DNA of 33,374 bases from Sphingobium sp. C100 (GCF_000508185.1 NZ_AYOY01000164.1:1-33374); one strand, 5' to 3'; positions 7,091 through 16,170 are shown, counted from the stretch's first letter. Notes: generated from the letters alone by a model not told the origin. Numbers and translations are program-made.

Positions 7091-8309
7091 GGGCAACCTT
7101 TTCGATGAGTTTGTCGGCGACTTGCGCCTTGGGCATGACGGGCCAGGAGTCGATGCCGGCGGCGGTGACGATCTGCACGGCGTTGGCATCGCCGCCCATC
7201 ACGTCCCCCGACACATCATTGGCGACGATCCAGTCCGCGCCCTTCTTCGCCAGCTTCGCCCGCGCATGTTCGGCGATATTCTGCGTTTCGGCGGCGAAGC
7301 CCACCAGCAGCGTGGGGCGTTGGGGGTGGCGACCGAGCGTTGCGAGAATGTCGGGATTTTCGATCAGTGCGAGCGGCGCGGGCTGGCCCGATCCATCTTT
7401 TTTCAGCTTCTGCTCGGCGGCGTCGGCGGCGCGCCAGTCGGCGACGGCGGCGACCATGATCGCGGCGTCGGCCGGAAGCGCCTCCGCGACGGCCGCGAGC
7501 ATTTCGCGCGCGGTTTCGACATCGACCCGGTCGACGCCGGGCGGGGTGGGCAGATGGACAGGCCCCGCCACCAGCGTCACCCGCGCGCCGGCCCGCACGG
7601 CGGCGGCGGCGATGGCGAAACCCTGCTTGCCCGACGATCGGTTGGCGATGTAGCGCACCGGATCGATCGGTTCATGGGTCGGGCCGGCGGTGATCAGGAT
7701 ATGCCTGCCGGTCAGCGGCAGGTCGTCGCGCGCGAAATCGGGCTGGCCCGCCAGCGGATCGGCGCGCTGGGGCAGGGCGAGCAGGCGCTGGACCTCCGCC
7801 GCGATCGCTTCGGGTTCAGGCAGTCGCCCCCGGCCAAATTCGCCGCACGCCATGGCGCCGCTGTCCGGTTCCATGATGTGGACGCCATCGGCGTGGAGCC
7901 GCTCCAGATTGCGCTGCGTCGCCTTGTGATGCCACATCCGCACATTCATCGCCGGGACCGCCAGCACCGGCGTGTCGGTGGCGAGCAGCAATGTGGTGGC
8001 CAGGTCGTCGGCGATGCCGTTCGCCATCTTCGCGAGGATATTCGCGGTGGCGGGCGCGACCACGACGAGATCGGCCTGACGGCTCAACTGAATATGCCCG
8101 ATCTCCCGCTCGGCCTTCAGGTCGAACAGGTCGTCATAGACATGATCCTCTGTCAGCACGCCCAGCGACAGGGGCGTCACGAACTGCTTGGCGCTCTGCG
8201 TGAGCACCGCCCGGACGGCGATACCGCGCTTGCGCAACTGGCGCACCAGTTCGAGCGATTTATAGGCCGCGATGCCGCCGGAAATGATGAGGAGGACGCG
8301 TTGGGTCAT
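7065..8309 (-). CDS. coaBC: Bifunctional phosphopantothenoylcysteine decarboxylase / phosphopantothenate-cysteine ligase
   Basis: This 414-residue protein has two parts. The N-terminal flavoprotein CoaC domain (about 1-185) has GGIAAYKS for FMN, catalytic His72 in GHIQL, the PAMN clamp (119-122) and Cys155 in GAMACGEFG. The C-terminal CoaB domain (about 196-414) begins [18 protein letters not shown] and contains RSSGKQG and the substrate segment IVANDVSG. It makes 4'-phosphopantetheine on the way to coenzyme A in the cytosol. Its ATG overlaps the stop of the upstream nucleotidyltransferase by 4 bases (ATGA) and its 3' end overlaps dut. Confidence 0.97.
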   Translation of the reverse strand: MTQRVLLIISGGIAAYKSLELVRQLRKRGIAVRAVLTQSAKQFVTPLSLGVLTEDHVYDDLFDLKAEREIGHIQLSRQADLVVVAPATANILAKMANGIADDLATTLLLATDTPVLAVPAMNVRMWHHKATQRNLERLHADGVHIMEPDSGAMACGEFGRGRLPEPEAIAAEVQRLLALPQRADPLAGQPDFARDDLPLTGRHILITAGPTHEPIDPVRYIANRSSGKQGFAIAAAAVRAGARVTLVAGPVHLPTPPGVDRVDVETAREMLAAVAEALPADAAIMVAAVADWRAADAAEQKLKKDGSGQPAPLALIENPDILATLGRHPQRPTLLVGFAAETQNIAEHARAKLAKKGADWIVANDVSGDVMGGDANAVQIVTAAGIDSWPVMPKAQVADKLIEKVAHALTSRPD

Positions 8310-9139
8310 GGCATTCGTGCATATCGCCGGATGGCCACGCGGAAAAGCGCTTCCGCTGCTTCCATGGCGGTTAGGTCCAACGTATTGCTGCGCGGTGCAA
8401 AGGTTTCACGTGCTGTAGAGAATTCGGAGTCAACAAAATGCCGGACGGCGACGGGTAGCGGCGCGCTCCCCATTTCCTTGGATTCTGCTTTCAACGCGAT
8501 GAGTTCAGATGCAATGTTAATGACATCGGATGGCGGCGAGCATTGCGCCATCAGCGTTGGGAAATGCATGGGCGCGATTCTCTCGTCCGGGTGCAAGCGC
8601 ATCCAGCGCAATGCAGCGGCCGGCCGTAAGGCATAGAAGAGTTTCTTCAACGCAACATTCTTGTCGTCAGAAAAATAGCTTTTCCGCTGGCCTTCGCCAA
8701 GATGGAGATAGTGACGCGCCACTGCATCGCGATCCGTGAAGCGGCGGGCCAGATCCAGCAACCCTTCGCGTATCCACGAATCTCCCCGATAGGCGATGGG
8801 TGACGTCAACCACTCGATCACCACGGCATTACCCTTGAGCAGCAATTTTATTGCCTTGCCCAAATCCCAGCCATTCACGTCCAAGTCGCCTTCGAGCGGG
8901 GTTTCGATTACATCCCGACGGGTCCAAGGCGAGAGATAGTCGTCTTCCTGTCGCACAAACAGGAAACGGCAGTCATAGTCACTGTCGGGAGACGGAAAGC
9001 CCCAGGCCCGGCTACCGCTTTCGATAGCCCAGACGATCACCACGCGATCATCGGCTTCGATAGCGTCGAGGCGGGCGTCGATCTGCTTCACCGTCATTGG
9101 ATCGAAGATGGCGGGAATGGTTCTGATGCCGTTATCCAT
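8306..9139 (-). CDS. RlaP/YcgL-type DNA polymerase beta-like nucleotidyltransferase
   Basis: This 277-residue protein has the polymerase-beta nucleotidyltransferase signature GSRAWGFPSPDSDYDCRF: Gly-Ser at 42-43 and the metal-binding Asp54-x-Asp56. Length and the downstream pattern (WDLGKAIKLLLKGNAVVIEWL, then HYLHLGEGQ) fit the predicted nucleotidyltransferases of the RlaP group (PF10127), some of which sit beside RNA ligases; none is here. The substrate is unknown. Base composition is visibly lower in GC than neighbours (29 of 60 bases at 8461-8520, against 38 of 60 at 7981-8040). It lies 6 bases after ubiB and overlaps coaBC by 4, an inserted-looking but coupled gene. ATG at 9097 is an alternative start. 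Confidence 0.85.
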   Translation of the reverse strand: MDNGIRTIPAIFDPMTVKQIDARLDAIEADDRVVIVWAIESGSRAWGFPSPDSDYDCRFLFVRQEDDYLSPWTRRDVIETPLEGDLDVNGWDLGKAIKLLLKGNAVVIEWLTSPIAYRGDSWIREGLLDLARRFTDRDAVARHYLHLGEGQRKSYFSDDKNVALKKLFYALRPAAALRWMRLHPDERIAPMHFPTLMAQCSPPSDVINIASELIALKAESKEMGSAPLPVAVRHFVDSEFSTARETFAPRSNTLDLTAMEAAEALFRVAIRRYARMP

Positions 9140-9145
9140 CCCCGG

Positions 9146-10684
9146 TCAGATAGCGGATGCCAGCCACATCGCGCCAGCCCCGGCCACCGCCGCGATCACC
9201 GCCACCGCTGCATAGCGCCAGCCGCCGCCGACGCGGATCAGCTTGACCTCGCTCAAGGGCGGCGGGGGCGGGGCGCCGCCTTTTTCGGGGAAGGCATCCT
9301 CGATCCGGCGGACGAGGGCGGGCAACCGCTGGAGCGTGCGCCAGTTTTCGATCAGCGCATCGGCGACGGCGGCCTCTGGCCCCAGTTCGTCGCGCAGCCA
9401 GCCCTTCACATAGGGGCCACTCGTTTCCCACATATTGATGTCGGGGTCGAGCGCGGTCGCCACGCCCTCCACCATCACCATCGTCTTTTGCAGCAGCAGC
9501 AGATGCGGCTGGGTCTGCATGTCGAAGTCGCGGGTGATCGCGAACAGTCCGTCGAGCATCCCGCCGACCGACAATTCGCGCACCGGCTTGCCGCGCATCG
9601 GTTCGCCCACGGCGCGCAGCGCGGTCGCGAATTCCGCGACATTATGGTGGGCGGGCACATATTGCGCTTCGAAATGAATTTCGGCGACGCGGCGGTAGTT
9701 GCCGGTGATGAGGCCGTAGAGAATTTCCGCCAGCCACATGCGCGCGCGCCGGTCGATCCGGCCCATGATGCCGAAGTCGATCGCGACGATGTCGCCGCTC
9801 GCCGTCACGAACAAATTGCCCTGATGCATGTCCGCGTGGAAAAAGCCCTCGGCGATCGCCTGCCGCAGGAAGGCATTGACGAGGCGCGCGGCCAGATCCT
9901 TCACGTCATGGCCCGCCGCGATCAGCGCATCGCGATCGGAGATTTTGATGCCGTCGATCCATTCCATCGTCATGACCTTGCCGCTCGTGCGGTCCCAGTC
10001 GATGGCGGGAATGCGGTATCCGGGCATCGCCTCCATGGCTTCGGCCAGTTCGGAGGCCGATGCGGCTTCCCGCCGCAGGTCCAGCTCGCGCGCGGTCCAG
10101 CGCTTCAGGTTGGCGATGACGAGGCGCGGGCGCAGGCGGGCGATCTCGCCGCCCAACTGCTCGACATGGGCGGCCGCCCATTCATAGGTCTGGATGTCGC
10201 GGTTGAACTGGTCGATCACGCCGGGACGGATGACCTTGACCGCGACGTCGCGGCCGTCGGTGGTCAGCGCATGGTGGACCTGCGCGATCGAGGCCGCGCC
10301 CACCGGCACTTCATCGAAGCGGCTGTAGAGCGCGTCGAGCGGCCGGCCGAAGCTTTGTTCGATCTGCGCCTTGATGGTTTCGAACGGCACCGGGGGCAGC
10401 GCATCCTGCAAGCGCAGCAGATCCTGCGCCGCGTCCTCACCCACCAGATCGGGGCGGGTGGCGAGCGTCTGCCCCAGCTTGATCGCGGCCGGGCCGATCG
10501 CCTGGAACGCGTCTGCATAGCGCGGCTGCCTGGGCACGCGCGCGCCCAGGCGGGCGACGCGCACCAGCCGCCTGACCGGCGACGGGGTCAGCGGATCGCG
10601 CTCTATGCCGGTGAGCGCGCCATGCCGCGCCAGAGTTCGGCCCCATTTCAGCAGGCGCCAGATATGCGTGATGTGAGTCGTCAT
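9146..10684 (-). CDS. ubiB: UbiB-family atypical kinase for ubiquinone biosynthesis
   Basis: This 512-residue protein carries the diagnostic KxGQ motif (IKLGQ, Lys69-Gly71-Gln72), the nucleotide-loop variant VGAASIAQVH rich in alanine, the catalytic-loop segment FFHADMHQGNLF and the metal-binding AIDFGIMGR. Two hydrophobic helices at the end (about residues 487-510) anchor it in the inner membrane. UbiB has ATPase/kinase-like activity needed to make or extract ubiquinone precursors. Its start is 7 bases after ubiE, so the two are one transcript. Confidence 0.96.
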   Translation of the reverse strand: MTTHITHIWRLLKWGRTLARHGALTGIERDPLTPSPVRRLVRVARLGARVPRQPRYADAFQAIGPAAIKLGQTLATRPDLVGEDAAQDLLRLQDALPPVPFETIKAQIEQSFGRPLDALYSRFDEVPVGAASIAQVHHALTTDGRDVAVKVIRPGVIDQFNRDIQTYEWAAAHVEQLGGEIARLRPRLVIANLKRWTARELDLRREAASASELAEAMEAMPGYRIPAIDWDRTSGKVMTMEWIDGIKISDRDALIAAGHDVKDLAARLVNAFLRQAIAEGFFHADMHQGNLFVTASGDIVAIDFGIMGRIDRRARMWLAEILYGLITGNYRRVAEIHFEAQYVPAHHNVAEFATALRAVGEPMRGKPVRELSVGGMLDGLFAITRDFDMQTQPHLLLLQKTMVMVEGVATALDPDINMWETSGPYVKGWLRDELGPEAAVADALIENWRTLQRLPALVRRIEDAFPEKGGAPPPPPLSEVKLIRVGGGWRYAAVAVIAAVAGAGAMWLASAI

Positions 10685-10691
10685 GCGGGCG

Positions 10692-11423
10692 TCAGATCTT
10701 CCACCCGCTGTGGATAGCGACCAGCCCGCCCAGGATCGGCTCGACCTTGGTGTTCACAAAGCCTGCCTCGCGGATCATGCCTTCGAATTTGGGCATGGGG
10801 GGGAAGCGGCGGATCGATTCGATCAGGTAGCGATAGCTGTCCGCGTCATTGGCGAACAGCTTGCCCAATTGCGGCACCAGCTTGTGCGAATAGACATCAT
10901 AGACGTCCGAAAAGCCCGGCCAGGTCGTGGTGGAAAATTCCAGGCAGAAGAAACGGCCGCCATATTTGAGGACGCGGTGCGCCTCGGCCAGCGCCTGGTC
11001 GATATGGGTGACGTTGCGGATGCCAAAGGCGATCGTATAGGCGTCGAACGCGCGGTCGTCGAAGGTCAGCGCCTCCGCATTCTGTTCCGACCAGATCAGG
11101 CCGTCATAGCCCTTCTTCTGCGCCCGCTCCACGCCCACGGCCAGCATTTCGGGATTGATGTCCGACACCGTCACCTGCGCGCCATGCTTGTGCATACGAA
11201 AGGCCACGTCGCCGGTGCCGCCGGCCATGTCGAGTATCTGTTCGTCCGGCCGGGGCTTTACCCGCTTGACGAACTGGTCCTTCCACAGGCGATGCGCGCC
11301 GCCCGACATGGCGTCGTTCATCAGGTCGTAGCGGGCCGCAACATTGGAGAAGACTTCGCGGACCATGCCCGCCTTTTCAGCGGCATCGACGTCGCGATAG
11401 CCAAAGGATGCTGTTTCGTTCAT
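10692..11423 (-). CDS. ubiE: Demethylmenaquinone/2-methoxy-6-polyprenylbenzoquinol C-methyltransferase
   Basis: This 243-residue protein is a class I SAM-dependent methyltransferase with the SAM loop LDMAGGTGDVAF (about 64-75). The family signatures are visible: YDLMNDAMSGG at 32-42, AFGIRNV in the middle and GGRFFCLEFS. It adds the C-methyl group of the ubiquinone ring. ATG at 11423 is chosen because GAGGG lies just upstream and the next in-frame ATG would read through a dispersed repeat at 11431-11486. It is the first gene of a minus-strand run reaching to 5109. Confidence 0.96.
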   Translation of the reverse strand: MNETASFGYRDVDAAEKAGMVREVFSNVAARYDLMNDAMSGGAHRLWKDQFVKRVKPRPDEQILDMAGGTGDVAFRMHKHGAQVTVSDINPEMLAVGVERAQKKGYDGLIWSEQNAEALTFDDRAFDAYTIAFGIRNVTHIDQALAEAHRVLKYGGRFFCLEFSTTTWPGFSDVYDVYSHKLVPQLGKLFANDADSYRYLIESIRRFPPMPKFEGMIREAGFVNTKVEPILGGLVAIHSGWKI

Positions 11424-11430
11424 GGCCCTC

Positions 11431-11486
11431 GCTCTAGAGCATCGCGCGCGAAAGTGGGAACCGGTTTTGCGCAAAAACGACGCCAG
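11431..11486. repeat. Alphaproteobacterial intergenic repeat between ubiE and treA
   Basis: The segment opens GCTCTAGAGCATCGCGCGCG and contains the core AAAGTGGGAACCGGTTTT followed by GCGCAAAAACGACGC. Elements with this core are familiar between genes of many Alphaproteobacteria. The flanks are imperfectly inverted around the core (GCGCGAAA against TTTTGCGC). It starts directly upstream of the ubiE ribosome binding site and so occupies the ubiE leader or promoter region. Confidence 0.7.
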
Positions 11487-11598
11487 AACGAAAAAATCGG
11501 ATATGGCTGTCGGTCTTGACCGGCAGGCGCGCGCTACCCCGGAACGTTTCGCGGCCGTCATCCATTTCCGTCCCGGTCGAACCGGGGGAGCCTTGCCG

Positions 11599-13158
11599 AT
11601 GCGTCGTTTCATCCTTTGTGGCCTGGCCGCACTGCTGTGCATGGCGCAGGCGGCGCCGGTCGCCAGCCCGCAGCAAATCTACGGCCCCTTGTTCGAAGCG
11701 GTGCAGCGCGCGCGCATCTTCGCCGACGGCAAGAGTTTCGCCGACGCGGCGCCGAAGGGCGATCCCGCCGCGATCCTGCGATCCTATCGCGCGGAAAAGC
11801 CCCAGGGCGAAGCGTTGCGCGCCTTCGTCCTGCGCCACTTCGACGTGCCGGGCGAAGCGGTCGCGGCGCCAGCGCCCACCCTGCGCGGGCATATCAAGGC
11901 GCTCTGGCCGCACCTCACCCGCCCGCCGCTCGATCCGCCGCCCGGCTCCTCCGCGCTGGCTCTGCCCGCGCCCTATGTCGTGCCGGGCGGCCGGTTTCGC
12001 GAAATCTATTATTGGGACAGCTATTTCACGATGCTGGGGCTGCGGGCCGACGGGCGGCAGGATCTGATCGATTCCATGCTGACCGATTTCGAAAGCCTTA
12101 TCGCCCGCTATGGCTTCATTCCCAACGGCACCCGCACTTACTATCTCGGCCGGTCGCAGCCGCCCTTCTTCGCGCTGATGGTCGACCTTGCCAGCCGCCC
12201 CGATGATCCGCGCCACCTCGTCGCCCTGCGCGCGGAGCATGATTTCTGGATGCGCGGGGCGGACGAGGCGCGGCGGTCGGGGGCGGCGTTGCGGGTCGTG
12301 CGGATGCCGGACGGCGCGCTGCTCAACCGCTATTGGGACGACCGGGCGGGACCGCGCGATGAAAGCTGGGCCGAGGATGTCGCCACCGCGCGCGCCAGCA
12401 ACCGGCCCGCTGCCGAACTTTATCGGCATTTGCGCGCGGGCGCGGAAAGCGGCTGGGATTTTTCATCGCGTTGGCTGGACGATCCCGCCCGCCTCTCCAC
12501 CATCCGCACGACCGACATGGTGCCGGTGGACCTTAACAGCCTGTTGTGGGGGCTGGAGCGGGCCATCGCCCGCCATTGCGCCGCCGCCGGAGATGCCGAT
12601 TGCACGCGTCGGTTCGAATCGCTCGCCGCCGCGCGCCGTCGCGCCATCGACCGCTGGCTCTGGCAGCCACGCGCCGGCCGCTTTGCCGACTGGGACCGGC
12701 AGGCGGGCAAGCCCACGCCCGTCCTGTCCGCCGCGACGCTCTATCCGCTGTTTGTCGGCATGGCCGATGACAGGCAAGCCGATGCCGTCGCGGCCCTGAC
12801 CCGCGCGCAACTGCTGGCGCAGGGCGGGCTACGCACCACCCGCATCGCCAGCGGCCAGCAATGGGACAGCCCCAATGGCTGGGCCCCGCTGCAATGGATC
12901 GCGGTGGCGGGGCTGGGGCGGACCGGCCATGACGACCTGGCGAAAGAGATTGCGCGGCGCTGGATCGGCACGATCGATGCGGCCTGGCGGGACACGGGCA
13001 AGATGCTGGAGAAATATGATGTGGAAGAGCGCAGGCCCGGCGGCGGCGGGGAATATCCGTTGCAGGACGGTTTCGGCTGGACCAACGGCGTCACCCGCGC
13101 GCTGATCGAACGTTACCCCGGTCTGGACCCCGACACGGCTGTTGCCAGCACGCCCTGA
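11599..13158 (+). CDS. treA: Periplasmic alpha,alpha-trehalase (GH37)
   Basis: This 519-residue protein has a signal peptide (MRRFILCGLAALLCMAQA) and both GH37 signatures: PGGRFREIYYWDSY (129-142) and QWDSPNGWAP (421-430). The likely catalytic acid is Asp287 in ESGWD and the base Glu485 in GGGGEYPLQ, by comparison with E. coli TreA. It splits trehalose into two glucose molecules in the periplasm. ATG at 11599 has GGGGGAG 8 bases upstream; the longer frame from 11422 would run through the repeat element and lose the signal peptide. The gene is followed 17 bases later by mutM. Confidence 0.95.
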   Translation: MRRFILCGLAALLCMAQAAPVASPQQIYGPLFEAVQRARIFADGKSFADAAPKGDPAAILRSYRAEKPQGEALRAFVLRHFDVPGEAVAAPAPTLRGHIKALWPHLTRPPLDPPPGSSALALPAPYVVPGGRFREIYYWDSYFTMLGLRADGRQDLIDSMLTDFESLIARYGFIPNGTRTYYLGRSQPPFFALMVDLASRPDDPRHLVALRAEHDFWMRGADEARRSGAALRVVRMPDGALLNRYWDDRAGPRDESWAEDVATARASNRPAAELYRHLRAGAESGWDFSSRWLDDPARLSTIRTTDMVPVDLNSLLWGLERAIARHCAAAGDADCTRRFESLAAARRRAIDRWLWQPRAGRFADWDRQAGKPTPVLSAATLYPLFVGMADDRQADAVAALTRAQLLAQGGLRTTRIASGQQWDSPNGWAPLQWIAVAGLGRTGHDDLAKEIARRWIGTIDAAWRDTGKMLEKYDVEERRPGGGGEYPLQDGFGWTNGVTRALIERYPGLDPDTAVASTP

Positions 13159-13175
13159 TCACTGCATCAGGCCCC

Positions 13176-13988
13176 ATGCCTGAGCTTCCCGAAGTCGAAA
13201 CCACTGTCGCCGGCCTGCGCGCGGTCCTTCAGGGCAGCGTGCTGACGCGGGTCGAACCGCGCCGCGCCGATCTGCGCTTCCCGATTCCCGTCGACCTGCG
13301 CCAGCGGCTGACGGGCGCGACCGTCACCGGCCTGTCGCGCCGCGCCAAATATGGCCTGATCGAAACCGATCGCGGCGACATGATGATCTTCCATCTCGGC
13401 ATGTCGGGGCGCTGGCGAATCGATCCGGCGGAGATTGGCGCACATGACCATCTGTTGATCGAGACCGGGGGCGGCAGGCTGCTGTCGCTGAACGATCCGC
13501 GCCGATTCGGCTCGCTCGATCTCGTTCGGTCGGACGCCTGGCCCGGTTATGCGCCCTTCACCCGCATGGGGCCGGAGCCGCTGGAGCCGGATTTCACCGT
13601 TGATGCGCTCGCTGCCGCGCTGCACGGCAAGGCGACCTCGATCAAGGCGGCGCTGCTCGACCAGCGAATCGTGGCCGGACTTGGCAATATCTATGTCTGC
13701 GAAGCGCTCAACATGGCGGGCATTGCGCCGACTCGCGCGGCGGGCAAGATCAGCCGGGCGCGATTGGGCCTGTTGGTCGAGGCGATTCGCTCGGTTCTGT
13801 CCGCCGCCATCGTCGCTGGCGGCTCGACCCTGCGCGACTATGCGCGTCCCGATGGCGAGCTGGGCTATTTTTCCAAACAGTGGCGCGTCTATGGTCGCGA
13901 GGGGGAGGCATGTGGCTGTGGCGGCGTGGTGCGTCGGCGAGTCGATGGAGGCCGATCGACCTTCTTCTGCCCAAAATGTCAGAAATAG
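13176..13988 (+). CDS. mutM: Formamidopyrimidine-DNA glycosylase
   Basis: This 270-residue protein begins MPELPEVET, where Pro2 is the catalytic nucleophile after Met removal and Glu3 the acid. The helix-two-turn-helix (VAGLGNIYVCEALNMAGI) lies at about residues 165-185, and the C-terminal zinc finger ends FFCPKCQK. The enzyme removes 8-oxoguanine and formamidopyrimidines from oxidised DNA. One oddity: the first zinc pair is Cys-Gly-Cys (CxC) rather than the usual CxxC. It precedes rpsT and dnaA on the same strand. Confidence 0.96.
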   Translation: MPELPEVETTVAGLRAVLQGSVLTRVEPRRADLRFPIPVDLRQRLTGATVTGLSRRAKYGLIETDRGDMMIFHLGMSGRWRIDPAEIGAHDHLLIETGGGRLLSLNDPRRFGSLDLVRSDAWPGYAPFTRMGPEPLEPDFTVDALAAALHGKATSIKAALLDQRIVAGLGNIYVCEALNMAGIAPTRAAGKISRARLGLLVEAIRSVLSAAIVAGGSTLRDYARPDGELGYFSKQWRVYGREGEACGCGGVVRRRVDGGRSTFFCPKCQK

Positions 13989-14102
13989 CGGAGGCAGCAT
14001 CGGTTGACGACCGGCCTTATCCCCTGTAAGGGGCGCTCCTTCATGAGGCGGGTCGGTATCGACAGGCCTCTTCCCGAGATTTGACGAGAACCGAGGAATA
14101 GA

Positions 14103-14366
14103 ATGGCCAATACGCCGCAAGCCAAGAAGCGCATCCGTCGCAATGAGCGTCGCGCCGCAATCAATGGCGCCCGCATCAGCCGGATCCGCACCCTGGTGAA
14201 GAAGGTGGAAGCCGCCATCGTCGCCGGTGACAAGACCGCCGCCGCGACCGCCCTGCAGTCCGTTCAGCCCGAACTGGCCCGTGGCGTCGCCCGCGGCGTG
14301 CTGCACAAGAACACCGCCGCGCGCAAGTTCGGCCGCCTGACCAAGGCCGTCAGCGCGATCGCCTGA
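14103..14366 (+). CDS. rpsT: 30S ribosomal protein S20
   Basis: This 87-residue basic protein begins [17 protein letters not shown] and ends AVSAIA, the standard S20. S20 binds 16S rRNA early in small-subunit assembly. A GAGGA lies just before the ATG. The upstream leader contains CCTTATCCCCTGTAAGG, able to form a small hairpin. A strong terminator follows. Linkage of rpsT to dnaA is the normal alphaproteobacterial order. Confidence 0.97.
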   Translation: MANTPQAKKRIRRNERRAAINGARISRIRTLVKKVEAAIVAGDKTAAATALQSVQPELARGVARGVLHKNTAARKFGRLTKAVSAIA

Positions 14367-14389
14367 CCCTTCACAGGGACGCCTGAATA

Positions 14390-14423
14390 AAAAGCCCGCT
14401 CCGGATCGCCGGAGCGGGCTTTT
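14390..14423 (+). terminator. Rho-independent terminator of rpsT
   Basis: A perfect 15-pair stem (14390-14404 with 14409-14423; inner arm GCCCGCTCCGG) closes an ATCG loop. The arm starts with A residues and ends with TTTT, so it could work in both directions, but the only gene ending nearby is rpsT. Confidence 0.93.
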
Positions 14424-14769
14424 CATCGTTCATTCACACCGCTGTCATTTTTATGACCCGCGCAATTCCCGCGATTCGACGCGCTGCACCACAGGGTTGC
14501 AAAGATAAGACATTGATATTTAAGAGATATTTCTCGGATCGGCCTTTTTGGCGGGTTTGCTGAGTCAACGGCTTTATTTCATTTTTTTGAAGGGGCGCGC
14601 CCTTGATCCGGTGGAGCGCCCCTGTCTATTTTGCTCCTCCGGCCGCCATTCGAATCGAATTTCGGTGGCCGTCATTAGGTCAGACGATGCAATATGCTCG
14701 GAAAGGCAGGTGCTTTTCCGGATGGGCTTTTTTGCGCCGTTCGGCCGATGTGGGGGGTCGGTTAAAGCA
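14424..14769. other. dnaA leader and promoter region without genes
   Basis: No credible gene lies here. The stretch 14500-14590 is AT-rich. Three GANTC sites (14473, 14562, 14652), the target of the CcrM methylase in Alphaproteobacteria, are spaced 89 and 90 bases apart. GGGGCGC (14592-14598) can pair with GCGCCCC (14616-14622). I see no TTATNCACA DnaA box, so nothing here marks an origin. A long open frame could extend dnaA upstream to 14548, but its residues look unlike DnaA. Confidence 0.6.
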
Positions 14770-16170
14770 ATGAAGGGCAGGGCAGCGGTGGTTGGACGTC
14801 AGGTGACGGATATTCGGGATGTTGCCGGCCTGGACTCCGCCTGGACCGCCATTCGCGCGGGTCTGCGCCGCGATTTGGGTGCGCGTTTGTTCGACCAGTG
14901 GCTCAAGCCGGCGCGGCTGGGCGACTATTGCCCCGAATCCCAGACGCTCGACCTGCTCGTCGCAACCGACTTCAGCGCCAATTTCGTGTCCGGCCAGTTT
15001 GGCGACCGCCTGCGCATGGCGTGGCGCAGCGCCGGCGTAAGCGTGCGGGAGGTGCGGGTGCGGCGTGCGCCGGACGCCACCGGGCCGCGCCTGCTGGAAG
15101 TCGTCCATGCCGCCGAACCCGATGCTGCGCCGGTCGAAACGGCTGTCGCATCCAATTTCCAGCCCCGCCACAGCTTCGCAGCCTTCGTGGTCGGCGAAAC
15201 CAACCGGCTTGCCTGGTCCGCCGCGCAGGCGATGGCGGGCGAGGCGCAGCCACGCTTCACGCCCCTCTTCATCCATGGCGGCACCGGCCAGGGCAAGACG
15301 CACCTGCTCCATGGCATTGCCGCCGCCTTTTCGGCGCACTCGCCCGCAGCGCCGGTGCTCTACATGTCGGCCGAACGCTTCATGATGGAATTTGTGAATG
15401 CGATGCGCGCCAATGAGACGATGGCGTTCAAGGCGCGCCTGCGCGCCGCCCGCCTGCTGCTGATCGACGACATCCAGTTCATCGCCGGCAAGGGATCGAC
15501 GCAGGAGGAGTTTCTCCACACGATCAACGACCTGATCGACGCGGGCGCGCGCATCGTCGTGACCGCCGACCGGGCGCCGCAGATGCTCGAATCGATCGAT
15601 GCGCGCATTCTCTCGCGCCTTGCGGGCGGGCTGGTGGCCGACATTCGGCCGGCCGACCTCGACCTGCGGCTGGCCATCCTCGAATCGAAGCGGGCGGTCG
15701 CGGGCGATCCGCCGGTGCCGGACATGGTCATTGATTTCCTCGCCCGCTCGATCCGCTCCAACGTGCGCGAGCTGGAAGGCGCCTTCAACAAGCTGGTCGC
15801 TTATGGGCAGCTTACCGGCCGTTCGATCGATCTCGACTTCGCGCAGCAGATGCTGGCCGATGCGGTGCGCGCCAATGCCCGCCGCATCACCGTGGATGAA
15901 ATCCAGAAGGCCTGCGCCGCCCATTTCAAGATCGATCCGGCCGAAATGCGCTCCAAGCGCCGCGCCCGCGCCGTGGCCCGCCCGCGCCAGGTCGCCATGT
16001 ATCTCGCCAAGAAGATGACGCCGCGTTCGCTGCCCGAAATCGGCCGTATCTTCGGCGGGCGCGATCATAGCACCGTGATCCATGCCGTGCGCACGATCGA
16101 GGCGCTGCGGGAGAGCAATCCCGACATGGATGCCGACGTCCGCGCGCTCCAGCGCCTGCTGGAGGGCTGA
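14770..16170 (+). CDS. dnaA: Chromosomal replication initiator protein DnaA
   Basis: This 466-residue protein has an N-terminal domain I (about 20-90), a short linker, and the AAA+ core with Walker A GGTGQGKTH (170-178), Walker B LLLIDDIQF (229-237) and sensor 2 region SNVRELEGAFNKL. The C-terminal DNA-binding domain ends with the DnaA signature GGRDHSTVIHAVRTIE. ATP-bound DnaA melts oriC to start replication. ATG at 14770 is chosen because the protein then starts near the usual DnaA N-terminus, with a G-rich stretch upstream; earlier starts add unrelated residues. Confidence 0.96.
   Translation: MKGRAAVVGRQVTDIRDVAGLDSAWTAIRAGLRRDLGARLFDQWLKPARLGDYCPESQTLDLLVATDFSANFVSGQFGDRLRMAWRSAGVSVREVRVRRAPDATGPRLLEVVHAAEPDAAPVETAVASNFQPRHSFAAFVVGETNRLAWSAAQAMAGEAQPRFTPLFIHGGTGQGKTHLLHGIAAAFSAHSPAAPVLYMSAERFMMEFVNAMRANETMAFKARLRAARLLLIDDIQFIAGKGSTQEEFLHTINDLIDAGARIVVTADRAPQMLESIDARILSRLAGGLVADIRPADLDLRLAILESKRAVAGDPPVPDMVIDFLARSIRSNVRELEGAFNKLVAYGQLTGRSIDLDFAQQMLADAVRANARRITVDEIQKACAAHFKIDPAEMRSKRRARAVARPRQVAMYLAKKMTPRSLPEIGRIFGGRDHSTVIHAVRTIEALRESNPDMDADVRALQRLLEG

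Noticed and set aside
11422..11598. Extended N-terminus for the trehalase from an upstream ATG
   Set aside because: It would translate the dispersed repeat and bury the signal peptide; the ATG at 11599 has a good ribosome binding site.
14424..14769. Chromosome origin beside dnaA
   Set aside because: No TTATNCACA DnaA boxes or AT-rich 13-mer array were found by eye; Alphaproteobacteria often have oriC away from dnaA.
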